The notes under the pieces: generated by a model | Told to the model about the DNA's origin: nothing | Databases searched by the model: none | What the model saw: the letters and a program-made list of their open reading frames with translations, nothing else | Part shown: positions 36,392 to 46,700 of the stretch, in pieces | How the letters are laid out: each line of letters starts with the position of its first letter | Position numbering within the stretch: the first letter of the stretch is position 1 | Program-made: the position numbers and the translations under genes | Assembly: GCF_001921205.1 (NCBI RefSeq) | Contig: NZ_MSIE01000049.1 | Span: 29,839 to 93,838 of the forward strand | Reading direction: 5' to 3' | From: Actinophytocola xanthii | Lineage (GTDB): Bacteria; Actinomycetota; Actinomycetes; Mycobacteriales; Pseudonocardiaceae | DNA length: 64,000 nt

Positions 36392-37528
36392 TCAGCGCAG
36401 GGCTGCGAAGAACGTCCGGATGTCTTCCACCAGGACGTCGGGAACCTCGAGCGCGGCGAAGTGTCCGCCCTGCTCGAAACGGCTCCAGTGCACGATGGTG
36501 GAGTTGTCCCGTTCGGCGAACGCCCTGATGGTCTGGAAGTCGTCGGCGAACACCGCCACGCCGGTCGGGGCGGTGTTGACCGGTGCCGGCTCGTCGCCGG
36601 CGGCGGCGGCCGCGTTCTCGAAGTAGGACCGGGCCATACCCGCGGCCGCGTTCGCGAACCAGTTCACCGACACCTCGGTGAGGATCGTCTCCAGTGGCAC
36701 CAGGGAAGTGCCGTTGCCGAAGGAGTTGAACAGCTCGCTGTAGGCGAGCAGCCCGACCGGCGAGTCGCTGAGGCCGACCGCGACGGTCTGCGGCCTGCTG
36801 GCGTTCATGGTGTTGTAGCCACCGACCTTCTGGAACCACCGCATGTGCTCCAGACCGGCGTAGTCCCGCGGCTCCAGTCGTTCGAACTCCGCGGGGTCGC
36901 CCGACGGGAAGGAGAACAGCTGCAACACGTGCAGACCGAGGAACCCCTCGGGGTTCAGGAGACCGAGCTCGCGGGCGACCAGCGCGCCGTGGTCGGAGCC
37001 GTGGACGCCGTAGCGCTGGTAGCCGAGCCTGCGCATGAGCGTGTCGTAGGCGCGCGCGATCCGGGCGGTGGTCCAGCCCGGTTCGGTGACCGGGTTGGAG
37101 AACCCGAAGCCGGGGGCGTCCGGCACCACGACGTGGAAGGCGTCCTCGGCCCGCCCACCGTGGGCGAGGGGATCGGTGAGCCGGTCGATCAGCTCGAGGT
37201 AGTCGACCGACGAGCCGGGGTAGGTGTGCGCGAGCAGTAGCGGCGTCGCGCCGGGATGCGCCGACTCGACGTGCATGAAGTGGATCACCTGGTTGTCGAT
37301 GTCGGTGGTGAAGTGCGGGTGGGAGTTGATGCGCCGGGCGACGGCGCGCCAGTCGAACGCGCGCCACGCGGCCAGGGCCTCGCGCAGGTAGGCGTTGGGA
37401 GTGCCGTGTTCCCAGCTGTCGCCCGGCGCCGGCCGCGGCAGGCGGGTGCGGACGAGGCGATCGGTCAGGTCGTCCAGCTCGGCCTGGGTGACCTCGACGC
37501 GGAAGGGGCGGATGTCGGTGTTCGTCAT
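36392..37528 (-). CDS. Epoxide hydrolase family protein
   Basis: 378 residues: an epoxide hydrolase N-terminal region (residues 5-110) and an alpha/beta-hydrolase core with oxyanion motif AHTYPGS (HGXP-like), nucleophile Asp179 in GSDHG and a C-terminal His in EQGGHFAALE. This matches juvenile-hormone/microsomal-type bacterial epoxide hydrolases, which open epoxides to diols; the natural substrate is unknown. The gene is divergent from a WYL regulator across a 60-bp gap containing a perfect inverted repeat, so it is likely controlled by that regulator, not by the sugar regulators. Confidence 0.9.
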   Translation of the reverse strand: MTNTDIRPFRVEVTQAELDDLTDRLVRTRLPRPAPGDSWEHGTPNAYLREALAAWRAFDWRAVARRINSHPHFTTDIDNQVIHFMHVESAHPGATPLLLAHTYPGSSVDYLELIDRLTDPLAHGGRAEDAFHVVVPDAPGFGFSNPVTEPGWTTARIARAYDTLMRRLGYQRYGVHGSDHGALVARELGLLNPEGFLGLHVLQLFSFPSGDPAEFERLEPRDYAGLEHMRWFQKVGGYNTMNASRPQTVAVGLSDSPVGLLAYSELFNSFGNGTSLVPLETILTEVSVNWFANAAAGMARSYFENAAAAAGDEPAPVNTAPTGVAVFADDFQTIRAFAERDNSTIVHWSRFEQGGHFAALEVPDVLVEDIRTFFAALR

Positions 37529-37546
37529 GGCACAGACGCTAGAGTT

Positions 37547-37573
37547 CGAATAGGAAGGAAACGTTCCTATTCG
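37547..37573. promoter_or_regulatory. Operator between epoxide hydrolase and WYL regulator
   Basis: Perfect 10-bp arms CGAATAGGAA / TTCCTATTCG separated by 7 bp, centred in the 60-bp divergent gap. Likely bound by the WYL regulator to control both genes. Confidence 0.75.
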
Positions 37574-37588
37574 ACGGGAGCAGGTGCC

Positions 37589-38536
37589 GTGACAGCGGAC
37601 ACATCGGCGCGACTCCTGGCGCTTCTCGCGCTGTTCCAGTCACGCCCCTCCTGGAGCGGCGCCGAGCTCGCCGAACGGCTAGGCGTCACGACCCGCACCA
37701 TCCGCAACGACGTGGAGCGACTCCGCCTCCTCGACTACCCCGTCGAGGCCACTCGCGGCGCGACGGGCGGATACCGGCTCGGAGCGGGCGCCAGGCTTCC
37801 GCCGCTGCTCCTGGACGACGAGGAGGCCGTGGCCGTCGCGATCGGGTTGCGCACCGGCCGGGGCATCGCCGGGGTCGAGACCGCCAGCGCCCGCGCACTG
37901 GCCAAGCTCGAACAGGTCATGCCACCCCGCCTGCGGCCGACGGTGGAGGCGCTGGCCGCGACCGTCGACCACGCTCCGGAGAACACCGGCACCGACGCCC
38001 CGGACCCCGAGGTCGCCCCAGCCGTGCTGCGCACCATCGCCACCGCGATCCACGACATCGAGTGGTTCCGCTTCGACTACCGCGACACCTCACGGCTCGT
38101 CGAGCCCTACCGCCTGCTCGCCTGGCAGCGACGCTGGTTCCTCGTCGGCCGCGACCCGGCCACCGGCGAGTGGGACGTCTACCGCGTCGACTGGGTCACC
38201 CCGCGCATGCGAACCCACCGCCGCTTCACCCCCACCACCCTCCCCGACGACGACTACACGACCTTCACCATGCGTCGCGTCGCCTCGCGCGGATGGCGGG
38301 TGCACGCACGCCTGCGGGTCGACGCCCCGGCCCAGGCCGTCCTCGACCGGGTCAACCCCGCGGTCGGAGTGGTCGAGGCGGTCAACGACACCACCTCGGT
38401 CCTGGTCACCGGAGCCGACTCGCTGGACACCATCGCGGCCTATGTCGGCATGCTGGGAATGGACTTCACCGTGGAATCGCCTGTGGAGCTGAGGACGCTG
38501 CTGCACACCCTCGCCGAGCGTTACGCCCGCGCCTGA
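37589..38536 (+). CDS. HTH-WYL transcriptional regulator (YafY type)
   Basis: 315 residues: N-terminal helix-turn-helix (about 5-60, WSGAELAERLGVTTRTIRND), a WYL domain (about 140-210, with VEPYRLLAWQRRWFLVGRD) and a C-terminal extension. WYL proteins are ligand-sensing regulators often controlling a divergent neighbour. Start GTG 37589 with GGGAG upstream; the longer frame would cross the operator. Target inferred: the epoxide hydrolase gene. Confidence 0.9.
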   Translation: MTADTSARLLALLALFQSRPSWSGAELAERLGVTTRTIRNDVERLRLLDYPVEATRGATGGYRLGAGARLPPLLLDDEEAVAVAIGLRTGRGIAGVETASARALAKLEQVMPPRLRPTVEALAATVDHAPENTGTDAPDPEVAPAVLRTIATAIHDIEWFRFDYRDTSRLVEPYRLLAWQRRWFLVGRDPATGEWDVYRVDWVTPRMRTHRRFTPTTLPDDDYTTFTMRRVASRGWRVHARLRVDAPAQAVLDRVNPAVGVVEAVNDTTSVLVTGADSLDTIAAYVGMLGMDFTVESPVELRTLLHTLAERYARA

Positions 38537-38552
38537 GGGCGTCCTGTCCCCA

Positions 38553-38571
38553 CCGTCGAAGGCCTCGACGG
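38553..38571 (+). terminator. Hairpin after the WYL regulator
   Basis: Perfect 7-bp stem CCGTCGA / TCGACGG with a 5-base loop, 16 bp after the stop. Confidence 0.45.
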
Positions 38572-38652
38572 CAGCCGGGGCCTGCGCTTATACGCGCGCG
38601 AAACGCTGGACAAACGGCGTGGGGCTAGCGTCGGCCGCGGGGTTGGTTCGAC

Positions 38653-39942
38653 GTGAAGGGCGATGCGGTGGACGAACCGGCTGGCGGCATGGGTCCGGAT
38701 CCTCGACGGGTGCGCGGGCTCGGTGATCTGGCCAGGGAGCTGAACCTGCTGCGCACCAGGGCCACGGTCGGCACGCTGCGGACCAAGGTCACCCTCGACG
38801 AGCTCGCGCGGCGCGTCGGCATGCCGCGGTCGACCGTGCACCGGTACATCACCGGGCGGACGTTGGCGCCCTCGGCCGCGCTCGACCGGATCGTGATCGC
38901 GCTCGGGGCCAGTGCCGGCGAGCAGCGGGAGTGGAGTGAGGCGTGGTACCGGGTGCACGGGCAGGTCGACGTCCCGGCACAACCGGTGCCGTGCGGGTTG
39001 CCGGCGCCGGTTCGGGGGTTCGCGGGGCGGGTGCGGGAGCTGACCGTGCTGGACGACCTCGTCGGGTCGGGTGAGGGTGTCGTGCTGGTGGCGGTGTCGG
39101 GTGGACCCGGCATCGGCAAGACCGCGCTCGCGGTGCGGTTCGCGCACGGGGTGCGGGAACGGTTCCCGGACGGGTGTCTTTTCGTTGACCTGGGCGGGTA
39201 CGGGCCGGGCCGGCCACTGACGCCGGCCGAAGGGCTCGCCGCCCTGCTGGGCAGCGTGGTGCCGGGGGCGGAACTGCCCGCGGAGCTTCCCGTCCTGGCC
39301 GCGCGGTATCGGTCGGTGCTCGCCGGGCGGCGCATGCTCGTGGTGCTGGACAACGCATCCTGCGCCGAGCAGGTGCGGCCGTTGCTGCCTGGGGCCGGCG
39401 CCGGCATGGTCGTCGTGACCAGCCGTGACGACCTGGGCGGGCTGGTCGCGCGCGACGGGGCCCACCGCGTGGACCTCGACGTGCTCGCGCTGGCGGACGC
39501 GGTGGTGTTGCTGGAGAACCTGGGCGGCGCCGGTCGGGCGAGTGCGGAGCTGGCGCGGCGGTGCGGTCGGCTGCCGCTGGCGCTGCGGGTGGCGGCGCTC
39601 GGCGGAGCCGCCGGTGGCGACGGCCTGGGGTGGCTGGAGACCGGTGATCCGCGGACCGACCTGCGGACGGTGTTCGGGTGGTCCTACCGCGCGTTGGCCG
39701 AGCGGGATCCTGACGCGGCAGGGTTGTTCCGGGCGCTGGGTCACCACCGGGGCGAGGACTTCGACGTGACCACCGCCGCCACGCTGCGGCGGACGAGCGC
39801 CGAGCACGCACGGCGGCTGCTCGCCACGTTGGTGCGGGCCAACCTCGTCCGGCCGTCGGCGGGCGGTCGGTACCTGCTCCCCCACCTGCTCGGCGCCTAC
39901 GCCGTCGAGCTGTCCGCCGACTCCACACGGCGGTCGGCATAG
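38653..39942 (+). CDS. HTH-NB-ARC regulator
   Basis: 429 residues: an XRE-like helix-turn-helix (about 40-95, VTLDELARRVGMPRSTVHRY) then an NB-ARC STAND ATPase (125-429) with P-loop GGPGIGKTA (Lys156), Walker B RMLVVLDNA and GLPL-like GRLPLAL. It stops soon after the winged-helix part of NB-ARC, so it lacks the TPR or WD sensor usual in this group. Start GTG 38653 has no strong RBS. It ends at a strong bidirectional terminator. Role: probably transcriptional control by an unknown signal. Confidence 0.85.
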   Translation: MKGDAVDEPAGGMGPDPRRVRGLGDLARELNLLRTRATVGTLRTKVTLDELARRVGMPRSTVHRYITGRTLAPSAALDRIVIALGASAGEQREWSEAWYRVHGQVDVPAQPVPCGLPAPVRGFAGRVRELTVLDDLVGSGEGVVLVAVSGGPGIGKTALAVRFAHGVRERFPDGCLFVDLGGYGPGRPLTPAEGLAALLGSVVPGAELPAELPVLAARYRSVLAGRRMLVVLDNASCAEQVRPLLPGAGAGMVVVTSRDDLGGLVARDGAHRVDLDVLALADAVVLLENLGGAGRASAELARRCGRLPLALRVAALGGAAGGDGLGWLETGDPRTDLRTVFGWSYRALAERDPDAAGLFRALGHHRGEDFDVTTAATLRRTSAEHARRLLATLVRANLVRPSAGGRYLLPHLLGAYAVELSADSTRRSA

Positions 39943-39945
39943 GGG

Positions 39946-39980
39946 GATGGTGCGGGCGGCCACCGGCCGCCCGCACCATC
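39946..39980. terminator. Bidirectional terminator
   Basis: Perfect 16-bp stem (39946-39961 with 39965-39980) and 3-base loop, exactly filling the 41-bp gap between the convergent NB-ARC gene and the secreted-protein gene. Confidence 0.85.
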
Positions 39981-39983
39981 ACC

Positions 39984-40667
39984 TCAGATGTGCCTCAGGC
40001 GGAACGACAGCAGACATGCCCCGGCGCGGTCGTCCGAGTTCAGGCCGATGGTGACCGAGTTCCTGCTGGTCACCGTTTCGAACTTGTTCGTCCCCTGCTG
40101 ACGAGCACCCTCGCACTGGCCGCCGTCGCCGACGAACTCGAACAGCACGTCGAGTCCCACGTCGTCCCGACCGCTGATCGCCAGATTCAGCGTGCACCAC
40201 CCGCCGTCGTCATGGGTGTTGATTCTGATCGGGCTCGCCCACGACGGGTAGTCCCAAGCCAGCGGGAGATACGGCACCGTCTGGGGGTCGGGGCTCGCGG
40301 TCGGACACTGGTACCCGCCCGCGCCCGTCGTGTACTGGAACGTGTAGGTGAGCTTCATCCCGGTCAGCGAACCGTCCAGGTTGTTCAGGCCGAAGTACAG
40401 CAGGCAACCCTCGGGCCGATCGTCCGTGTCGATCGCCAGCGTCCTCGTCCACTGGTTCTCCGCCGTCCAGTGCGTGACGTCGCCAGGAGCGGCATCGCCG
40501 ACCCTGCACTGCCCGTTGACTTCCTCATCGACGAGCCTGATCCCGAGCGCAGCGGTCGCCCTCGGTTCCCCGCCGGCCGGTGCAGCGGCCGCGACCAGCA
40601 TGACGCCGGCGCTCGCACCGCACACCACCAACGCGGTCAACTTTCTTCGCAACACTCGCATTCGCAT
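39984..40667 (-). CDS. Secreted protein of unknown function with internal repeat
   Basis: 227 residues: signal peptide (about 1-35, basic start then AAAAPAGG), then a Cys-containing globular region. A motif near the middle (LAIDTDDRPEGCLLYFGL) recurs at the C-terminus (VTIGLNSDDRAGACLLSFRL), each preceded by a Cys-rich stretch (QCRVGD, QCEGAR), so the protein looks like two related beta-rich domains. I do not recognise the family. ATG 40667 is chosen for its AGGAG RBS; the longer frame adds an unlikely extension before the signal peptide. It stands alone between two regulators. Confidence 0.75.
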   Translation of the reverse strand: MRMRVLRRKLTALVVCGASAGVMLVAAAAPAGGEPRATAALGIRLVDEEVNGQCRVGDAAPGDVTHWTAENQWTRTLAIDTDDRPEGCLLYFGLNNLDGSLTGMKLTYTFQYTTGAGGYQCPTASPDPQTVPYLPLAWDYPSWASPIRINTHDDGGWCTLNLAISGRDDVGLDVLFEFVGDGGQCEGARQQGTNKFETVTSRNSVTIGLNSDDRAGACLLSFRLRHI

Positions 40668-40800
40668 ATGACGCTCCTGTATCGACAGTGCCGAGCCGGA
40701 TCGCCGACCGTTGAGGTCACGACCCGGCGTGATCAGTGAAGCACCGCCCGTCGCCACCGCGCCGGCAGTGGGACAACCTGGGAAACATCGGGAAACGCGG

Positions 40801-43605
40801 TCAGTCGGACTCCGTGACCCGGCGCGTCAGGTCCACTCTGGACCGGACGCGGAGTTTGGCGAAGGCGCGCGACACGTGGGTCTCGACGGTCTTTCGGCTC
40901 AGGTACAGGCGTTCGGCGATCTCGCGATTGGTCAGTCCCGCCGTCACGAGGTCGACGATCTCTCGCTCGCGGGTGGTGAGCGTCGCGAGGCCGTTCTCCG
41001 TGCTGTGGCGCGGCCGGGGAGCGCGGGCAGCGAACCGGCGTTCGTCCCTGCCGAGCTCGCCGGCGAGCCAACCGGCCGAGCTCGTCGTGAAGAGCGCCTT
41101 CGCGCGGCCGAGCTCGTCGTGCGCCGCCGCGCGCCGGCCGCCTCGGGTGTGCAGGACGGCCAGGAGCCGCCGGACGATGCCCTCCTCCACCGGCGAGCCG
41201 GCGTCGGCGAACCGGCTCACGGCCGCGGTCGCGTGCTCGGTTGCCGCGTCGAGGTCGTCGGAGGCCTCGAGCACCAGCGCACAGGCGTGGTGCGCCGCGC
41301 CGAGCTGGTGGGCGAGGCCCGACTGCCGGGCGTGCCGCAACGCCTCGGTGGCCGCGTGCCGTCCCTCGTCGAGCCGGCCGAGTGCCACGTTGGCCTCCGC
41401 ACGCAGCGCCCATCGGTAGGGCGCGGTGGGTGCGTCCTCGCCGTGCTCCCCGGCCAGCTCCGCGAGGCACCGCTCCCCGTCGCCGGCGGCGAGGTGCACC
41501 TCGGCGAGGCTGAGCTGCGCGAGCCCGGACCACCAGCCGCCACCCGGCCGCCCGGCGGCGGCGACCTCCTCGGCCAGCGCGAGCGCCGCCCGGGGGCCGT
41601 GGCGCCACAGGGTCGGGCGCAGCCGGACGATGTCGGCCATGGCGGCTGCCTCGGCGGCCCTCATGATGGCCGCGCACTCCCGTGCCTCGTCCGCCGAGGC
41701 CAGCGCTTCGGGCAGCTGCCCGAAGCGGGTGCGCAGGTAGGTGTCGACGATCAGCAGGTACGGCACGGTATGGGCGAGCCCGTTGCCGCGGGCGAGCTCG
41801 AGCGCGCGGCCGATGTGGCGCTCGGCCCGGTCGTGGTGTCGCAGGTGGAGCTCGACCCAGGCCAGTGGCGCGACCGTGCCCAGCTCGGGGAGCAGCGCGG
41901 CGTCCGGCGTGGCGTCCACCAGCCAGCCTGCCCGGTCGATCTCCGCCCCGGCGGCCGCGATCTCGCTGCGCTGCAGGAGTCCCAACGCCAGCACGGCGTG
42001 CGCCGACGCCTCCAGCGCCGTGTTCCCGGTGCCGGCGACGGCCTCGAGCGCGCGACTCGAATGGTGGCAGACGCCCGCCGGGTCGTGTCGGAGCAGGTCG
42101 ACACCGGACAGCTCGAGCAGCGCCTGCGCGACCCGCTCCCCCCGCCCCGGCAACCGGTCGAGCTCGCTCGTGAGCAACGCCGTCGCCTCGTCCAGCTTGC
42201 CGAGCAGTCGGTAGACCACCGCGCAGAACGTCACGGCCTCGGCACGGTGCGAGCCGCCCGCCTGGATCACCTCGTGCAGCAGCAGCCTGCTCTCCGCGAG
42301 CTCACCGCTGAAGCCGAGCGTCCTCGCCAGCAACATCAGCAGCTCACCGCGCCGGTCGGCGAACTCGGCGCGGTCGGGGACGAGCTGCAGGGCCCGGCGC
42401 GCCAGCCGCGCCGCCGTCGCCGGGGAGGTGTGCCGCGTCGCGGTGGCCGCCTCGACGAGCGTGTCCACCGCCACCTCGTCCCCCGGCCGCGCGGACCGCT
42501 CGGTGTGGTGCGCGAGCGCCAGCACCGGCCCGCGCCGGTCCCTCAGGTAACCCGCGATGCGGCGGTGGGCCCGGGTGCGCCACGCCGGCGGGGCGAGCCA
42601 GTACGCCGCCGCGCGGACGAGCGGGTGGCGGAAGCGGAAGCGCGGCCCGTCCGGTGCCACCACCCCGGCGCGGCTGAGCGTGTCGAAGGCCGCGGCGGCG
42701 GAGGAGTCGGACAGCTCGGCGGCGAACGCGACGAGATCGCGGTCGGCCGGATCCCCCGCGACCGCCGCCGCCTGCGCGACGAGGCAGGACACCGGGTCGA
42801 GCGTCGCCAGCTCGGCGCCCAGCACGTCGAGCAGGTCCTGTTCGGGGACCGCGCGGTCGTCGACGGCCTGCTCCGCGAGCACGGTCAGCGTCTGCTCGTC
42901 CGCGCCGGCGAGCACCCGGAGGTAGAGCGGGTTGCCCCGGGTCGCGCGGTGCAGCAGCGCCCGTCGCCGCGCCGGCTCGTCGGGAAACAGCACGGCCACG
43001 TCCTCGGCCCCGAGCGGGTCGAGCACCAGCTGGGTAGCCGCGGAGCCAAGGCGTGCCAGGGCGTCGGCCAGACCGGGCGGCGGCTGGCCGGTCCGGTAGG
43101 CCACCGCCACCAGCACCGGCGCCCTCGGTGGCCGCCGCAGCAGGTACTCGGTCAGCTCGAGCGAGGCCGGGTCGGCCCAGTGCAGGTCGTCGAGGACGAG
43201 GACCGCGCCGAGCTCACCCGCCTGCCGCGAGAGGAGCCTGCGGACACCGCGGAACAGCCGGTACCGGTCCAGCTCGGCCACGCCGCCCGTGGCCGCCGCG
43301 GTCAGGACGTCGAGCTCGGCGGACGGCGGAGGCGTCACGGCCGGCCGCTCGAAGGCGTCGGCGAAGACACCGAAGGGGACGTTCCGCTCGAACTCCGTCG
43401 CCTGGCCGCGGTGCACCGTGAGGAGGCGGTGTTCGGCGCGCTCGACGAGCGCGTCGAGCAGCATCGTCTTGCCGACGCCGGGTTCACCGCGGATCGCGAC
43501 CGCCCGGAACGCCCCACCCACGACCTCGGACAACACGCTGTCGACGCGTTCGAGCTCCTGGCGCCGGCCGACCAGCTCACCGGCCCGGGCTCCGGCAACG
43601 GCCAT
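40801..43605 (-). CDS. Large LuxR-family (LAL) ATP-binding regulator
   Basis: 934 residues: N-terminal AAA/STAND ATPase with P-loop GEPGVGKTM (Lys46), Walker B VLVLDDLHWAD, a long helical TPR-like middle (about 340-850) and a C-terminal LuxR helix-turn-helix (about 868-930, LTTREREIVDLVTAGLTN then REIAERLYLSRKTVETH). MalT/LAL proteins activate secondary metabolism or sugar genes. The gene is divergent from the SARP-WD40 giant across 133 bp, so the two probably share a control region. Signal and targets unknown. Confidence 0.92.
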   Translation of the reverse strand: MAVAGARAGELVGRRQELERVDSVLSEVVGGAFRAVAIRGEPGVGKTMLLDALVERAEHRLLTVHRGQATEFERNVPFGVFADAFERPAVTPPPSAELDVLTAAATGGVAELDRYRLFRGVRRLLSRQAGELGAVLVLDDLHWADPASLELTEYLLRRPPRAPVLVAVAYRTGQPPPGLADALARLGSAATQLVLDPLGAEDVAVLFPDEPARRRALLHRATRGNPLYLRVLAGADEQTLTVLAEQAVDDRAVPEQDLLDVLGAELATLDPVSCLVAQAAAVAGDPADRDLVAFAAELSDSSAAAAFDTLSRAGVVAPDGPRFRFRHPLVRAAAYWLAPPAWRTRAHRRIAGYLRDRRGPVLALAHHTERSARPGDEVAVDTLVEAATATRHTSPATAARLARRALQLVPDRAEFADRRGELLMLLARTLGFSGELAESRLLLHEVIQAGGSHRAEAVTFCAVVYRLLGKLDEATALLTSELDRLPGRGERVAQALLELSGVDLLRHDPAGVCHHSSRALEAVAGTGNTALEASAHAVLALGLLQRSEIAAAGAEIDRAGWLVDATPDAALLPELGTVAPLAWVELHLRHHDRAERHIGRALELARGNGLAHTVPYLLIVDTYLRTRFGQLPEALASADEARECAAIMRAAEAAAMADIVRLRPTLWRHGPRAALALAEEVAAAGRPGGGWWSGLAQLSLAEVHLAAGDGERCLAELAGEHGEDAPTAPYRWALRAEANVALGRLDEGRHAATEALRHARQSGLAHQLGAAHHACALVLEASDDLDAATEHATAAVSRFADAGSPVEEGIVRRLLAVLHTRGGRRAAAHDELGRAKALFTTSSAGWLAGELGRDERRFAARAPRPRHSTENGLATLTTREREIVDLVTAGLTNREIAERLYLSRKTVETHVSRAFAKLRVRSRVDLTRRVTESD

Positions 43606-43738
43606 CCTGCCCCTTCGACGCCCGACGGATCCGCCTGTGCTGTCGGTGAATCACCGACGGACGTTACCCGAATGTCAGGGTGCGGGTGCGGGACTCACCC
43701 GATCCTGCCCTGCGCGGCGCCCGGTAACCCTTGAGGTG

Positions 43739-46700
43739 ATGGAGTTCCGCGTACTGGGCCCGCTCGAGGTCCGCACAGGCTCACGGCCGGTCGAGCTCGG
43801 TGCCGGCAAGCAACGCGCGCTGCTCGCCGTGCTGCTCTGCCACCGCAACACCCCGGTGCCGACCGAACGCCTCGTCGACGCGCTCTGGGGCGCCAACCCG
43901 CCGCGGACGGCCGCCGACAACCTGCGGGTGTACGTCTACCACCTGCGCCGCGCGCTCGGCGACGGGAACCGGATCGCCCGCCACCGCCGCGGTTACGCGG
44001 CGCTGGTCGCGCCGGGCGAGCTGGACGTGGACCGCTTCGTCGAGCTCACCGGACAGGGACAGCGGGCCGAGGACCACCTGGCGGCCGCGGCGAAGTTCCG
44101 CCAGGCGCTGGACCTGTGGCGCGGCACCCCGTACGTGGACGTCGGGGTCACCACGCTGCACGAGGAGACGCGCCGGCTCGAGGAGCAACGGCAGGCGGTG
44201 CTGGAGCTGCGCATCGACGCCGACCTCGCCGCGGGCCGGCACACCGAGCTCATCCCCGAGCTGTCCGGGCTCGCCGCGCGGCACCCCCTGCGGGAACGCC
44301 TCCACACCCAGCTGATGCTCGCCCTCGACGGCGCGGGCCGCCGCGCCGAGGCACTGGAGGTCTTCACCCGGCTGCGGGCCCGGCTGTCGGACGAGCTGGG
44401 GCTGGATCCGAGCGAGCGGTCGTGGCGCGTCCAGTCCGCTGTCCTGCGGGGCGACGCGCCGGTCGAGCCGCGGGACCTGCCCGCCACGTGCCCCTACCCA
44501 GGCCTCGCCCCGTTCGACGTGGCCGACGCCCCGTTGTTCTTCGGCCGGGAGCGCCTCCTGGCGGAGGGCATGGCCCGGCTGGCGACGCACCGGCTGCTCG
44601 CGGTGGTCGGCCCGTCGGGCAGCGGAAAGTCCTCGCTCGCCCGCGCCGGCCTGCTCGCCAGGCTCGCGCGACACCACCGCACGGTCGTCTGCAGACCGGG
44701 CGCGCATCCCCTCGCCCGGCTGCCGGCCCGCCTCACCGAACCGGGTGCGCCCTTCGTCCTGCTCGTCGACCAGTGCGAGGAGGCGTTCACCGAGTGCGCG
44801 GACCCCGAGGAGCGGGCGCGGTTCTTCGACCTGCTCACCTCGGCGGCGGCGGACCCGGCCCGTCGCGTGCTCGTCATCGTCGTGCTCAGGGCCGACTACT
44901 ACGGGCACTGCGCGGCCCATCCCGCGCTCGCCGAGGCACTCGGGCGGGCGCAGGTCCTCGTGGGACCGATGGGCGAGGCCGAGTTGCGGCGGGCCATCGA
45001 GCGGCCGGCCGCGCTCACCGGCCTCCGCCTCGCCGAGGGGCTCACCGACGCGCTCCTCACCGACGTCGCCGGCCGGTCGGGGGCGCTGCCCCTGCTGGCC
45101 ACGGCGCTGCGCGAGCTGTGGGAACGCGGCGGCGGCGACGGCCTGCTCACCGTCGACGACTACGTGGCGAGCGGCGGCGTGCACGGCGCGGTGGCGAGGC
45201 TCGCGGAACGCGCGTACGCGGAGCTGCCCCCGGCGCGACGGCACGTCGCCCGCCGGGTGCTGCTCCGGCTCGCCGCTCCGGGCGACAGGGACACGATGGT
45301 GCGTCGCAGGGCCCCGCGCGCGGAGCTCGCCGCCCTGGGCGGCGGGGACGTCGAGGCCGTGCTGTCGACGCTGACCGCACACCGCCTGGTCAACGTGGAC
45401 GACGAGGCGGTGGAGATCGCGCACGAGGCGGTGCTGGCGGAATGGCCGAGGCTGCGGGAGTGGCTGGCCGAGGACCAGGCCGGCCTCCGCCTGCACCGCG
45501 CGCTCACCACCGCCGCGAGCGCCTGGGTGGCGGGCGGCCGCGCCCAGGAGGACCTGCTGCGGGGCGTGCGCCTCGCCGCCGCGGTGGAGTGGGCGGAGCC
45601 GAGGGCCGCGGAGCTGACGACCGTGGAAGCCGAGTTCCTGGCCGCCAGCCAGGCCGCGGAGGAACGGACCGCCAGGCAGGTGCGTGCCGACGCGCGGGCC
45701 ATGGCGTGCGCCAACCGCAGGCTGCGTTGGCTGATCGTCACACTGGTCACCGTGCTCGTCGGTGCCGTCGGCGCGGGCGGCGCCGCGTTGGTGCAGCGTG
45801 ACCGCGCCGAGGAACGCACTCGTGCCGCGCACGGCCGTGAGCTCGCCGCGAGGTCGGCCGCCGAGGCCGACCTGGACCGGGCGCTGCTCCTGGCCGTCGC
45901 CTCGACCCGGCTCGACGAGTCGCCGACGTCGAACGGCGCGCTGGTGTCGGCACTGGTCCGGGCCGACCGCCTCCGCGCGGTCACGCTGCTGCCGGTGCCG
46001 GTCGTCGGCACGGCGCTCGCACCCGGCGACCGGGCCCTCTACGCGAGCGGCTTCGACGGGGCGGTGTTGCGGGTCGACCTCGCCACGCGCGAGAGCACGG
46101 TCCTCGACCGCGTCGCACGCTCGACCCTCGGCAGACCGGCGATCAGCCCGGACGGCGCCACCCTCGCGGTGAGCGCCGTCGCCTCCGGGCGCGCTCGCGT
46201 GCTGTTCTGGGACCTGGCGAGCGGACGGCGCATCGGCGAGCACCCGATCGGCACCCAGCTGGCGGTCGCGACGGCGTGGCGCGCGGACGGCCGGGGTGTG
46301 GCGCTCACCGTGCCGGGCGAGGTCGTCCTGGTCGACGCGGCCGCCCCCCGGCGGGTGCGCCGCGTCCCGCTGCCCGGACTGACGTCCTCGCACGGCGCCG
46401 ACGTCGCGTTCACCTCGGCCGGCCTGGTCGTCTCCGGCTCGAGCGCGACGGCGGTGTTCGACCCGACGACCGGGGCGGTTCTCCGCAGGACCGACGTGGG
46501 CGGCCCGCTCGCGGTGTCCCCCGCCGGCGACGCGGTGTTCCTCGGCGGCGGGACCAGCCGGGTCCCGGCCGTGGTCGACGTAGGCACGGGGGTGGTCCGC
46601 ACCGCGCTCGACCCGTTGCCGTCGCTGGTGTCGAAGGTCGCCTGGCACGGCGACACGCTCGTGGCCGCGGGCCTGGATCTCGCGGTGCGGGTGTGGGACG

